Source: Spirochaetaceae bacterium
GTDB taxonomy: Bacteria; Spirochaetota; Spirochaetia; Treponematales; Breznakiellaceae
Length of the DNA: 17,468 nt
Direction of reading: 5' to 3'
Assembly (NCBI GenBank): GCA_031268255.1
Contig: JAIRXO010000117.1
Location: forward strand, 1-17,468
Below the pieces are notes generated by a model. The model did no database searches and was not told where the DNA came from. It saw only the letters and a program-made list of their open reading frames with translations. This document shows positions 5,630 through 13,256 of the stretch, in pieces; the stretch's first letter is position 1, and the number at the start of each line of letters is the position of its first letter. A program made the translations under genes and the position numbers.

Positions 5630-6751
5630 ATGGAACATTTATTCTGCCCCTGGGAACAGGAGAGGCCCTTTATTATCGCCGAACTGGGAACAGGCCACGG
5701 CGGAGACCGGGTCAAGGCGGGCGAACTCATAGACGCCGCCGCCGAATCAGGGGCCGACTGTGTCAAATTCCAAATAGTGTACGCCGAAGAAATACTTCAC
5801 CCTAAAACCGGGGAAGTGCGCCTACCCGGAGGGGACATACCCCTCTTTGAGCGTTTTAAGGACCTGGAGCAGCCCCCTGATTTTTACGCCGAAATGAAGG
5901 AGAAGGCCGGAAAACAAGGGCTTTTTTTCCTCTGTACCCCGTTTGGACCCCGGAGCGCGAAAGAACTGCGCGCGCTCAGGCCCGGCGCGGTAAAGATAGC
6001 CTCGCCTGAACTCAATTATACCGCCCTTCTCGAAACGGCGGCGTCCTGGGAGCTTCCGGTTTTTCTTTCTACGGGAATTTCCCTCCTCTCCGATATTGAA
6101 GCGGCCCTGGCATTCTTCTCCAGGCGGAAGGTATGCCTCCTCCACTGTGTTACCAGTTATCCGGCGCCGCCTGAGGACTACAACCTCCGCCTCATCACGA
6201 CCCTTTCGGGGATTTTCGGCTGCGCCTCGGGAGTGAGCGACCACAGCATGGACGCCGAAATGGTTCCCTCCCTTGCCGCGGCCCTGGGCGCCAGGGCTGT
6301 AGAAAAACACTTCTGCCTTTCCCGTTCCGGCGCCGGCCTTGACGACGCAATAGCCCTGACGCCGGAAGATTTTTCCCGCATGGTACGCCGTATCAGAACC
6401 GCGGCGGAAGCGCGGTGTTCCCTGGCTCCTGATTTTCCGGGAATTCCAGCGCGGCTTTGCCGGGAATTCTACCTTGAATGGGGAAAAGAACAGGTAGAAG
6501 CCATACTCGGCAGCGGCGTCAAGGTTCTCGCCCCGTCGGAAGAGGCCAATTACCTGACTACCCGGCGTTCCCTCCACGCCCTGAGGGATATACAGCCGGG
6601 GGAAACCATAGAACAAGACATGATAGGGATACTGCGCAGCGAAAAAAAACTCAAACCGGGGCTTTCACCCTCTTTCGCGGCCATGGTAAGCGGGAGAAAA
6701 GCCCGGCGCTGTATTCCCGACGGCCAGGGCATAGGCTGGGACGACATATAA
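5630..6751 (+). CDS. NeuB/SpsE-family sugar-acid synthase (sialic-acid-synthase-like)
   Basis: This cytoplasmic enzyme family condenses phosphoenolpyruvate with an N-acetylmannosamine-type sugar to make sialic or related nonulosonic acids. The 373 residues (from ATG 5630) show the TIM-barrel start FIIAELGTGHGGDRVKAGELIDAA, GADCVKFQ, the HC-TSYP motif with a metal-binding His, SGVSDHS, and GARAVEKHFCLSRSG with the second metal-binding His. A SAF (antifreeze-like) domain follows, TTRRSLHALRDIQPGETIEQDMI..., covering about the last 60 residues. The usual GxNHxG at the start is TGHGG here. No cytidylyltransferase, epimerase or transporter gene is adjacent, so the sugar substrate is unknown. An alternative start is ATG 5606 (381 residues). 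The family is sure; the exact product is not. Confidence 0.9.
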   Translation: MEHLFCPWEQERPFIIAELGTGHGGDRVKAGELIDAAAESGADCVKFQIVYAEEILHPKTGEVRLPGGDIPLFERFKDLEQPPDFYAEMKEKAGKQGLFFLCTPFGPRSAKELRALRPGAVKIASPELNYTALLETAASWELPVFLSTGISLLSDIEAALAFFSRRKVCLLHCVTSYPAPPEDYNLRLITTLSGIFGCASGVSDHSMDAEMVPSLAAALGARAVEKHFCLSRSGAGLDDAIALTPEDFSRMVRRIRTAAEARCSLAPDFPGIPARLCREFYLEWGKEQVEAILGSGVKVLAPSEEANYLTTRRSLHALRDIQPGETIEQDMIGILRSEKKLKPGLSPSFAAMVSGRKARRCIPDGQGIGWDDI

Positions 6752-6764
6752 TTCAAATAAGGGC

Positions 6765-6793
6765 TTTCCCCGGGTGTTTTTTCCTGCTATGCT
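6765..6793 (+). promoter_or_regulatory. Weak candidate promoter for pta
   Basis: TTTCCC (6765-6770) and TATGCT (6788-6793) are separated by 17 bases. The -10 box is fair and the -35 box poor, so the call is tentative. It lies in the gap between the neuB-like gene and pta. Confidence 0.25.
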
Positions 6794-6809
6794 TATTAGA
6801 GCCTAATAA
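6793..6809. promoter_or_regulatory. Palindrome before the pta ribosome-binding site
   Basis: TTATTAG-AGC-CTAATAA has perfect 7-bp arms and ends one base before the GGAG ribosome-binding site of pta. It could be an operator or a small leader hairpin near the transcription start. Confidence 0.4.
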
Positions 6810-6820
6810 AGGAGCGCATT

Positions 6821-7819
6821 ATGGATTTTGTAAAAGATATGATGGAAAAGGCCCGGTCCCTGCAAAAAAGGCTGGTGCTTCCCGAGGGAACGGAGCCGAG
6901 GACGCTCCGCGCCGCGCGCAAGATTGTTGATGAAAAGCTCGCTTCGTCGGTTACGATTCTGGGCAGGGAATCAGAGATTCAAAAGACAGCTTCCCAGGAA
7001 GGGGTGAAGCTGGACGGCATTACGCTTATCGATCCTGAATTCGCGGCAAAGCTCTCCGTGTATTCAAACGAATATTACGAACTGCGCAAGCACAAGGGCA
7101 TGAGTCCCGAAGAGGCAAAAACCGAAATGGGTTCCGCCCTCCGTTACGGGGCCATGATGGTGCGTCTCAACGACGCCGACGCCATGGTGGCGGGAGCGGA
7201 GAACACTACCGCCGACGTGCTCCGTTCAGGGCTTTCCATAATCGGAACCATACCTGGCTTAAAGACAGCCTCGTCCTGCTTTGTGATTCAGTGTGCCGAC
7301 AGGACCTGGGGCAGCGACGGGGCGCTGATTTTCTCGGACTGCGCGGTGGTGCCCGATCCCACAGCCGAACAGCTTGCCGATATCGCCATTTCCGCGGCCC
7401 GCTCATGCGGGGAATTCCTCGGCGTCGAGCCGGTGGTCGCCCTTCTTTCCTTTTCAACCAAGGGTTCCGGCGGGGACCATCCCAATGTACTCAAGGTCAG
7501 AAACACCGCCGCCATACTCGCGGCAAAAAAATGCGGTTTTGTCTTTGACGGCGAGTTACAGGCCGACGCGGCCCTGGTTCCTTCGGTAACTGATAAAAAG
7601 GCTCCGGGGAGCCCGGTACGGGGCAGGGTAAACACCCTGGTATTCCCGGACCTTGGCGCGGGCAATATCGGCTATAAGCTGGTCCAGCGCCTCGGCCAGG
7701 CGGAGGCTTTCGGGCCCTTCCTCCAGGGTTTCGCCAAACCCATAAGCGACCTTTCCCGGGGCGCTTCCGTAGACGACATAGTGGTTACCGCGGCGGTTAC
7801 CCTGTCACGGGCAAAATAA
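6821..7819 (+). CDS. pta: Phosphate acetyltransferase (phosphotransacetylase)
   Basis: Pta interconverts acetyl-CoA plus phosphate and acetyl phosphate plus CoA. With acetate kinase it gives ATP from fermentative acetate production. The 332 residues fit the short single-domain Pta. Diagnostic text includes LVLPEGTEPRTLRAARKI near the start, NTTADVLRSGLSIIG (about 127-141), SFSTKGSGGD in the middle and RGRVNTLVFPDLGAGNIGYKLVQRL near the end. ATG 6821 has GGAG 6 bases upstream. The TPR gene begins 3 bases after the TAA. The same order, pta then a TPR protein, is what I recall from T. pallidum (TP0094, TP0095). No ackA is in the window. Confidence 0.96.
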   Translation: MDFVKDMMEKARSLQKRLVLPEGTEPRTLRAARKIVDEKLASSVTILGRESEIQKTASQEGVKLDGITLIDPEFAAKLSVYSNEYYELRKHKGMSPEEAKTEMGSALRYGAMMVRLNDADAMVAGAENTTADVLRSGLSIIGTIPGLKTASSCFVIQCADRTWGSDGALIFSDCAVVPDPTAEQLADIAISAARSCGEFLGVEPVVALLSFSTKGSGGDHPNVLKVRNTAAILAAKKCGFVFDGELQADAALVPSVTDKKAPGSPVRGRVNTLVFPDLGAGNIGYKLVQRLGQAEAFGPFLQGFAKPISDLSRGASVDDIVVTAAVTLSRAK

Positions 7820-7822
7820 GAC

Positions 7823-9781
7823 GTGGCAAAGTCCGGGGATAATAACAGGCTTAAAAAAGCCATCCAGGCCGGAACAGAACGGGATTACCCCAAGGCTGTT
7901 TCGATACTTGAAGAACTTATCTCCGAGACCGACCCGCCTCCTGAAGCGTTTCTCTTTCTTGGAAGGGCCCGCCATGCCTTAAAAGACTACTCCCTTGCCA
8001 TTTCCGCGTTCAGGGACTATATACGCCTTGCCCCTTACTCAAAAGACGGTTACTTTTTTTCAGGCCGAAGTTATATAAGCCTCGGCCTCCCCCACAAGGC
8101 CATACCCCTGCTTAAAAAGGCCCTCTCCATAAAGGGCGGCGATCCGGAAATCATGGCCATATTGGGCTATGCCTGTCTCAAGGCCCGCCGTTCCAACAGC
8201 GCCGTGGACATACTCGGCCAGGCTGTTGAGGCCGGGCAGGGGCTCCCCAAAAAAGAAAGCCGCCGTATTTACCGCGCCTATCTCAACGCCCTGCTTGTAC
8301 GGGGCATAAAATATATACGAAACGACAATCCTTCCCTGGGCATTGAAATGCTCAACTTCGTTCTGGAAAACGGAGCGGAACTGCTGGGCGATTTTCCGCT
8401 TTTACACATCGAACTTGGCCGGGCCCACCGGGATATGGGGGAATTCCCCGAAGCCCTTGAGCAGTACAGCCAGGCTGTGGAACTGTCCCCCCGGGACCCC
8501 CATCTCCGCTGGTACAGGGCATCCCTGCTCATGGCCATGGGCTTGAACAGCGACGCCCTTGCCGAACTAGAGGTCATAAAAACCCTGGGCCATGAACTGC
8601 CCGAACTGCCCTGGAACAGCGACCTGGTTGACCGTTTCATGATTCAGGCCTTTATGGAAACAGGCCAATGGCGCCAGGTTATCGAGTGCTGCCGCAACTG
8701 GATAAAAACCAGGGGGCCTGATTCCAATATTCATACTATCTTTGCCGAAGCCCAGAGGAATCTTAAAAACTTTGCCTCGGCAAAAAATCACCTTGACCGG
8801 GCGCTGGAACTGGACCCCGGCCAGGTCCAGATATGGTATGTCCAGATGCTGGTCGCCTGGGAAAGCGGGGACTGGCAGAGCCTCAGGAAGGCGGTGCGAA
8901 AGGCCAGGGGACTCAACGGGGACCCGGCCATACTCGCCAAATACACCATATTATGGGAAGAAGAAAACAGCGGCGACGACCTGGCCATGCTTGCCACGCT
9001 TCAGGACAGCGTGCGTACCCTGGGGCCGGACCCCGACCTCATGTACGCTCTGGGGAAACGCTACCTCAAGGTCGGCCTCATTGAGGAAGCCCTGTCCTGG
9101 TTTGAAAAAATAACCCTCATCGCCCCCCTGCACGAAAAAGCCTATCTCGGCTGTATCGCCGCCCGGGAGGCCCTGTTTGCCGAAAGCGGAAAAAACCACT
9201 CCCAACTCGAAAAAGCCTACAGGCGTTATCTCGAAAAATGGCCCGGCAACCTGGCTATACTGCGGGAAGAGGCCCTGTTCCTTGTCCGTGTCTGCGATTT
9301 TGCCCGGGCCGCGCGGAAGCTGGAAAAACTCCTTGCCTGGGAACCTGGCAATTCCACCCTGAGGCGGGTACTGGCCTACGCGTACCGCAAAACAGGCCGC
9401 TACAGGGAGGCGGCGGTGCTGCTCAAGGGCCTTCTCAGGGAAAGGCCCGGCGACACGGCCCTGCTCCTGGAATTTTCAGGCTGTCTTGAACGGGCGGGTT
9501 CGGTCTATTACGCCCAGATGGTGCTTAAAAAGGCCTTTTCGGTATTCAAAAAATCTTCCGACGTGGCCCTGGCCCTGGCCCTTCTCTATTTCCGGGACAA
9601 GCAGATTGAAAAAGCCTTTGATCTTTTCCGCGAAGCCGCCCAGCGGGACAGGCATGACCACCGGCCCTATACCTGGATGGCCGCCATAGCCCGGAAATAC
9701 GGCAACAGTCACGAGGCCGAGCAGTACGAATATGAAGCAAAAAAGCGAAAAAAAGGCGTAAATACCCCAAAAAACAGTTGA
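7823..9781 (+). CDS. TPR-repeat protein (spirochaetal, pta-linked)
   Basis: This 652-residue protein consists almost entirely of tetratricopeptide-like helical repeats. Clear examples are PPEAFLFLGRARHALKDY, KDGYFFSGRSYISLGLPHKA, IMAILGYACLKARRSNSA and LLHIELGRAHRDMGEFPEAL, with more after residue 300 (AYLGCIAAREALF, LRRVLAYAYRKTGRYREA, VALALALLYFRDKQIEKA). There is no signal peptide or membrane segment, so it is probably cytoplasmic. The basic C-terminus (YEAKKRKKG) follows the last repeat. The start is GTG 7823, 3 bases after the pta stop, with no clear ribosome-binding site of its own, so coupling to pta translation is likely. TPR proteins are protein-binding scaffolds; the partner is unknown. 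Confidence 0.88.
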   Translation: MAKSGDNNRLKKAIQAGTERDYPKAVSILEELISETDPPPEAFLFLGRARHALKDYSLAISAFRDYIRLAPYSKDGYFFSGRSYISLGLPHKAIPLLKKALSIKGGDPEIMAILGYACLKARRSNSAVDILGQAVEAGQGLPKKESRRIYRAYLNALLVRGIKYIRNDNPSLGIEMLNFVLENGAELLGDFPLLHIELGRAHRDMGEFPEALEQYSQAVELSPRDPHLRWYRASLLMAMGLNSDALAELEVIKTLGHELPELPWNSDLVDRFMIQAFMETGQWRQVIECCRNWIKTRGPDSNIHTIFAEAQRNLKNFASAKNHLDRALELDPGQVQIWYVQMLVAWESGDWQSLRKAVRKARGLNGDPAILAKYTILWEEENSGDDLAMLATLQDSVRTLGPDPDLMYALGKRYLKVGLIEEALSWFEKITLIAPLHEKAYLGCIAAREALFAESGKNHSQLEKAYRRYLEKWPGNLAILREEALFLVRVCDFARAARKLEKLLAWEPGNSTLRRVLAYAYRKTGRYREAAVLLKGLLRERPGDTALLLEFSGCLERAGSVYYAQMVLKKAFSVFKKSSDVALALALLYFRDKQIEKAFDLFREAAQRDRHDHRPYTWMAAIARKYGNSHEAEQYEYEAKKRKKGVNTPKNS

Positions 9782-9805
9782 GTATTTGGCCAAAAGAATT
9801 ATAAT
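9778..9805 (+). promoter_or_regulatory. Promoter of the 188-residue hypothetical gene
   Basis: TTGAGT (9778-9783) and a perfect TATAAT (9800-9805) are 16 bases apart. Transcription would start near 9812, within the TTG that opens the longest frame, so that TTG cannot be the start codon on this transcript and the ATG at 9880 is favoured. The promoter overlaps the end of the TPR gene. Confidence 0.6.
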
Positions 9806-9879
9806 GATATTTGACTTCTCAGGAGACCGGAAGGGTTTCCCTGAAAGTCAAACAAAATACCAAATCGTACGGGGGATAT

Positions 9880-10446
9880 ATGGCAACAAAAGCAATGGAT
9901 TTATTCGACGCCTTCGCTCAGGATAAATTACCCAAAGACAGGGGATACATTATTTCATCTTTTTTCAGCGAGAATTCGGCGTACTCACGCTACGAAATCG
10001 TCGCCTATTCGGGGGTAAAGTCCATCTACCCCACCGAAGAGGGCCTCACCTTCCAGACAAACGGTAAAAAGCTCCATGTGCTTATAGAACCCGCTTCGTA
10101 TCCCAATAAGGCCATGGAACCCTATGTACGCAGCGCCGAGGAACAGATACCCCTCAGGTTCAGCGAACTTGATATATTCGCGACCAAAAACCAGACAAAG
10201 GTCATGATCGCCAAACAACCCCTGCTTTCCTTCTCGTCCTTTACCATTCTCAAACCCACAGGCATAAACTTTGCCCTGGTTTTTTATGATCTCCCCGACA
10301 TATTTGATTCCCTGGCGATGTTCTTCGAAAAAACCTACAACAAGGAAGCCAATATACCCCAGATCGACGCGAAAAAATGTTCCAAACAGACCGTCGAGAC
10401 CATTAAAACAACAATGGGATTCAAGGGGGATTTCGCGTCCGGTTAA
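9880..10446 (+). CDS. Conserved-looking hypothetical protein, unknown function
   Basis: This is a 188-residue soluble protein beginning MATKAMDLFDAFAQDKLPKD, with no signal peptide or membrane segment and no motif I recognise. It has mixed alpha/beta character, with alternating hydrophobic strands around residues 24-110 and a helical C-terminus. The frame is open back to TTG 9811, but the promoter at 9778-9805 and the G-rich GGGGGA at 9871-9876 favour ATG 9880. Position after pta and the TPR gene suggests equivalence to T. pallidum TP0096 by order only. It is followed by its own terminator. Confidence 0.8.
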   Translation: MATKAMDLFDAFAQDKLPKDRGYIISSFFSENSAYSRYEIVAYSGVKSIYPTEEGLTFQTNGKKLHVLIEPASYPNKAMEPYVRSAEEQIPLRFSELDIFATKNQTKVMIAKQPLLSFSSFTILKPTGINFALVFYDLPDIFDSLAMFFEKTYNKEANIPQIDAKKCSKQTVETIKTTMGFKGDFASG

Positions 10447-10463
10447 GCCGAATGGCTCTGGTT

Positions 10464-10487
10464 CCGGCTCGATTTAAGCCGGTTTTT
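10464..10487 (+). terminator. Intrinsic terminator of the 188-residue gene
   Basis: CCGGCT (10464-10469) and AGCCGG (10477-10482) form a 6-bp GC-rich stem with a 7-base loop, followed by TTTTT. It lies 18 bases past the stop codon on the plus strand. Confidence 0.6.
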
Positions 10488-10525
10488 GGCTATTTACCCT
10501 AACGCGAGCGAAAAAAGAAGCGCGT

Positions 10526-10560
10526 AAAAAAGAAGCCCGGCATATCCGGGCTTCTTTTTT
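10526..10560. terminator. Bidirectional terminator between convergent genes
   Basis: AAAAAAGAAGCCCGG (10526-10540) and CCGGGCTTCTTTTTT (10546-10560) are a perfect 15-bp palindrome with a 5-base loop, with A and T runs at the ends. It works in either direction: second stop for the plus-strand gene and the only terminator of the minus-strand cfpA operon. Its last base is part of the PPDK-like stop codon. Confidence 0.85.
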
Positions 10561-13244
10561 TAGTCCTTGTCCGCTCCGGCCTTTTCCAGTTCAGCCTGAA
10601 CCACGGCGAGGAGGGCTATGGGCACTGAATAGGGCGAACAGGACACATAGTCGAGCCCCGCGTCCATACAGAAGCGCACATTGCCCGGATTGGCGCCGTG
10701 TTCCCCGCAGAGGCCGCAGACCAGGTCGGGCCTGGTAAGCCTTCCCCGTTCCACCGCCAGGGCAATGAGTTCCATAACCCTGGAGTCCAGGGTGCTGAAA
10801 GGATTGCCCTTGATGAGGTCAAAGAGGGTATAATCGGGCATAAAGGCGGTAAAGTCATCCCGGGAAATACCCAGCGTAGTCTGAGTCAGGTCATTGGTCC
10901 CGAAGCTGAAGAAACGGCCGTATTTGGCTATTTCTCCCGCGCCGAGGGCCGCCGCGGGAAGTTCTATCATGGTGCCTATCTGGTAATCCACCGGTTTGGC
11001 CTTTTTGGATTTCCGCAGTTCTTCCTCTATGTCCACAATTCCCGTATAGCTTGAACCTTCGATCTTCTTGCCGTAGGCGATGAGCTTGAGTTCCGACGCG
11101 TTCATCACTATGGGTATCATGATTTCGGGCCTGGCGTCGATTTTTTCCTGCCTGAGCTTGTAGGTAGCCTCAAATATGGCCCTGATCTGCATGGCGTATA
11201 TCTCGGGATAGGAGACCGCTATACGGCAGCCCCGGTGGCCCAGCATAGGGTTAAACTCGTGGAGAGCGTCAATACTGGCCAGCACCGCCGCCTTTGACGG
11301 CTTTGTTTTTTTTGTCTTGCCGACATGGCTGAGATAGGCTTTTAATTCACCGTCATTATGGGGCATGAATTCATGGAGAGGTGAATCAAGAAGCCTTATG
11401 GTAACTTCCTTGCCGGCCATAACCTTGAGAATCCCGTAAAAGTCATTGCGCTGCATGACCTGGAGCTTGTCCAGGGATTTTTTCCGTTCTTTGGGAGAAT
11501 CGGAAAGCAGCATTTCCCTGAACACATTGATCCTGTCCGCGTGGAAGAACATGTGTTCGGTGCGGCAGAGTCCTATGCCGTCCGCCCCGAAGGAAAGGGC
11601 CAGGGCCGCGTCCCTGGGGGTTTCGGCATTGGCCCTCACATGGAAGGTCTTGAGGAAACTCTTGCTCAGGGAAATGAACTCAAGCAGTCCCGATTCCTCG
11701 GGGTCAGGTTCAATAAGCTGGGCAGTGCCGAGGTAGATGCTGCTCTCCCCGTAGAAGGGCACGACTATGGTGATATAGTCCCCTTCGGAAAAGCTGAGGT
11801 TCCCCAGGACGGCCTTTTTGCCTGAAATCCTGAGCGCCGGAGCGACCAGGGACACCTTGCCGTACTGGCGGGCCACTACCGACGCGTGGGCGGAGAAGCC
11901 GCCTTCAGCGGTGAGCACCCCGGTGGAAACCTCAATGGCCTTGACGTCCTCGGCAAACGAGGACATCAGCACCAGGATAAAGTCATCTTCCTCGCCCTTG
12001 GCCATGGCCTGTTTGCGGGCCTCAAGCAGGGCGGCGGTACTGAAATACACCCTGCCTATGGCCGCGCCGGGAGCGCCGGCTATGCCGCCCTTCCAGCTCT
12101 TAAAGCCCTTGACAGAGACGGGGTTGATAACCGGATGGAGTATTTCGTTGAGCCGCAGGGGTTCTATGGCCTTTACCACGTCGGCGTTGGAAATAATCTT
12201 ACGCTTGGCAAGGTCAAGGAGGAGCTTGATGTCGGCCTGGGTTGATTTCTGGTCTATCAGGCGCTGTTCAATAAGCCAGAGCTTGCCGTTTTCAACGGTA
12301 AAACGGACCTGGCGTATTTCCTTGAACCTGTCCTCCAGGGCCCAGGCGATTTTTTCAAGCTGCTTGAGATGGGTGGGCCCTATCTTGTCGATACTCTGGC
12401 CCTGGGCGTCGATTTCGTTGAACTTGCCCCGGTAGAACTGGCCCTGGAGATGCTTGTCTCCGGTAACCACATTGCGGCTGAAAAAATCCCCCGAACAGGA
12501 ATCCTTGCCGTAATTGCCGTAGACCATGGGCTGAACCAAGAGGGCCGTATCACGGTCATTCTGCTCGTCCATCTGCAGCATTTTGGAAATTTCGCTTAAT
12601 GTAAAGAGTATCTGGTTTTCGGCGCTGTCAAAAAAGCCCTTGGGAAAGTACTTGGCGTACTCGTCCATGTAGTCCTCGGCGCTCTTGTCAATCCTGACCG
12701 GCTTTTCCTTAACCCCAAGTTCGTTGGAAGGCCCGGCAATGCCCAGCGCCCGGTTAAGAAATTTAAGCCGGGCCTGTATTTCGCCCTGTTCCTTGGCCTT
12801 GTCCTCCAGTTCCTTGATACGCTCTTCAATCTTGAGCATACCCCGGACCAGAAAAAGCACCTCATGGACGGCAAAGTCCCTCCCTACCCATTTGGCGAAA
12901 CCGTCTATGGTAGGGCGCACCAGGCCGAAGTTATGCAGGGTCGGGTAGGTGGTTACCGCCAGGTTGCTGGATATAACCACCTTGAGAAGCAGGGGATTAT
13001 CCGTGTCGCCGAATTTTTTTCCGGCTGTAGAAGAGCATTTGTCAAGAAGTACCCTGATATCCTTTTTTATGGCCTCAGCCTGTATCTCGCTGGCTATCTC
13101 GGTATCCAGAATAAAGCCGGGAAGTATGGGAAACCCCAGTTCGGCGAATTCATTGGCCTGACGGCCCCGTATACCCAGCAGTTCCGGTCCCACGGATTTG
13201 GGAATCACATCTATTTGACTGAAAAAATGTATTCTACTATCCAT
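10560..13244 (-). CDS. PPDK-like PEP-utilising protein with degenerate ATP-binding domain
   Basis: The 894 residues have the full pyruvate phosphate dikinase layout: ATP-grasp-like domain (1-340), phosphohistidine domain (about 380-510) and PEP/pyruvate TIM barrel (about 530-894). The latter two look intact: EGGFSAHASVVAR with His453, GLCRTEH (R561), IRLLDSPLHEF (R617), NPMLGHRGCRIAVSYPEIY, GTMIELP (E761), FSFGTNDLTQ and CGLCGEHGANP with Cys846. The ATP-grasp part is eroded. LLGGKG reads LLGIRG, the VRSGAR...SMPGMMDT block around residue 90 is lost (VVISSNLAVTTYP), the Glu of IEFT is Arg314, and LQTR reads IEQR. A charged coiled-coil-like insertion lies at about 134-162. ATP/AMP turnover is thus doubtful; PEP-dependent self-phosphorylation remains possible. 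AAAGGA precedes ATG 13244, 12 bases after the upstream gene. T. pallidum has ppdK (TP0746) in this position, from memory. Confidence 0.85.
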   Translation of the reverse strand: MDSRIHFFSQIDVIPKSVGPELLGIRGRQANEFAELGFPILPGFILDTEIASEIQAEAIKKDIRVLLDKCSSTAGKKFGDTDNPLLLKVVISSNLAVTTYPTLHNFGLVRPTIDGFAKWVGRDFAVHEVLFLVRGMLKIEERIKELEDKAKEQGEIQARLKFLNRALGIAGPSNELGVKEKPVRIDKSAEDYMDEYAKYFPKGFFDSAENQILFTLSEISKMLQMDEQNDRDTALLVQPMVYGNYGKDSCSGDFFSRNVVTGDKHLQGQFYRGKFNEIDAQGQSIDKIGPTHLKQLEKIAWALEDRFKEIRQVRFTVENGKLWLIEQRLIDQKSTQADIKLLLDLAKRKIISNADVVKAIEPLRLNEILHPVINPVSVKGFKSWKGGIAGAPGAAIGRVYFSTAALLEARKQAMAKGEEDDFILVLMSSFAEDVKAIEVSTGVLTAEGGFSAHASVVARQYGKVSLVAPALRISGKKAVLGNLSFSEGDYITIVVPFYGESSIYLGTAQLIEPDPEESGLLEFISLSKSFLKTFHVRANAETPRDAALALSFGADGIGLCRTEHMFFHADRINVFREMLLSDSPKERKKSLDKLQVMQRNDFYGILKVMAGKEVTIRLLDSPLHEFMPHNDGELKAYLSHVGKTKKTKPSKAAVLASIDALHEFNPMLGHRGCRIAVSYPEIYAMQIRAIFEATYKLRQEKIDARPEIMIPIVMNASELKLIAYGKKIEGSSYTGIVDIEEELRKSKKAKPVDYQIGTMIELPAAALGAGEIAKYGRFFSFGTNDLTQTTLGISRDDFTAFMPDYTLFDLIKGNPFSTLDSRVMELIALAVERGRLTRPDLVCGLCGEHGANPGNVRFCMDAGLDYVSCSPYSVPIALLAVVQAELEKAGADKD

Positions 13245-13256
13245 ATTGACTATCCT

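Noticed and set aside
5822..6616. Minus-strand 264-codon frame inside the neuB-like gene
   Set aside because: Shadow of a well-matched NeuB-family gene; the product is repetitive and family-less.
6752..6780. Terminator after the neuB-like gene
   Set aside because: GGGCTTTCCC gives only a 3-bp stem; the later T-run is not joined to a usable hairpin.
9811..9879. TTG start extending the 188-residue hypothetical by 23 codons
   Set aside because: A perfect TATAAT would start transcription at this TTG, and the G-rich site before ATG 9880 is better.
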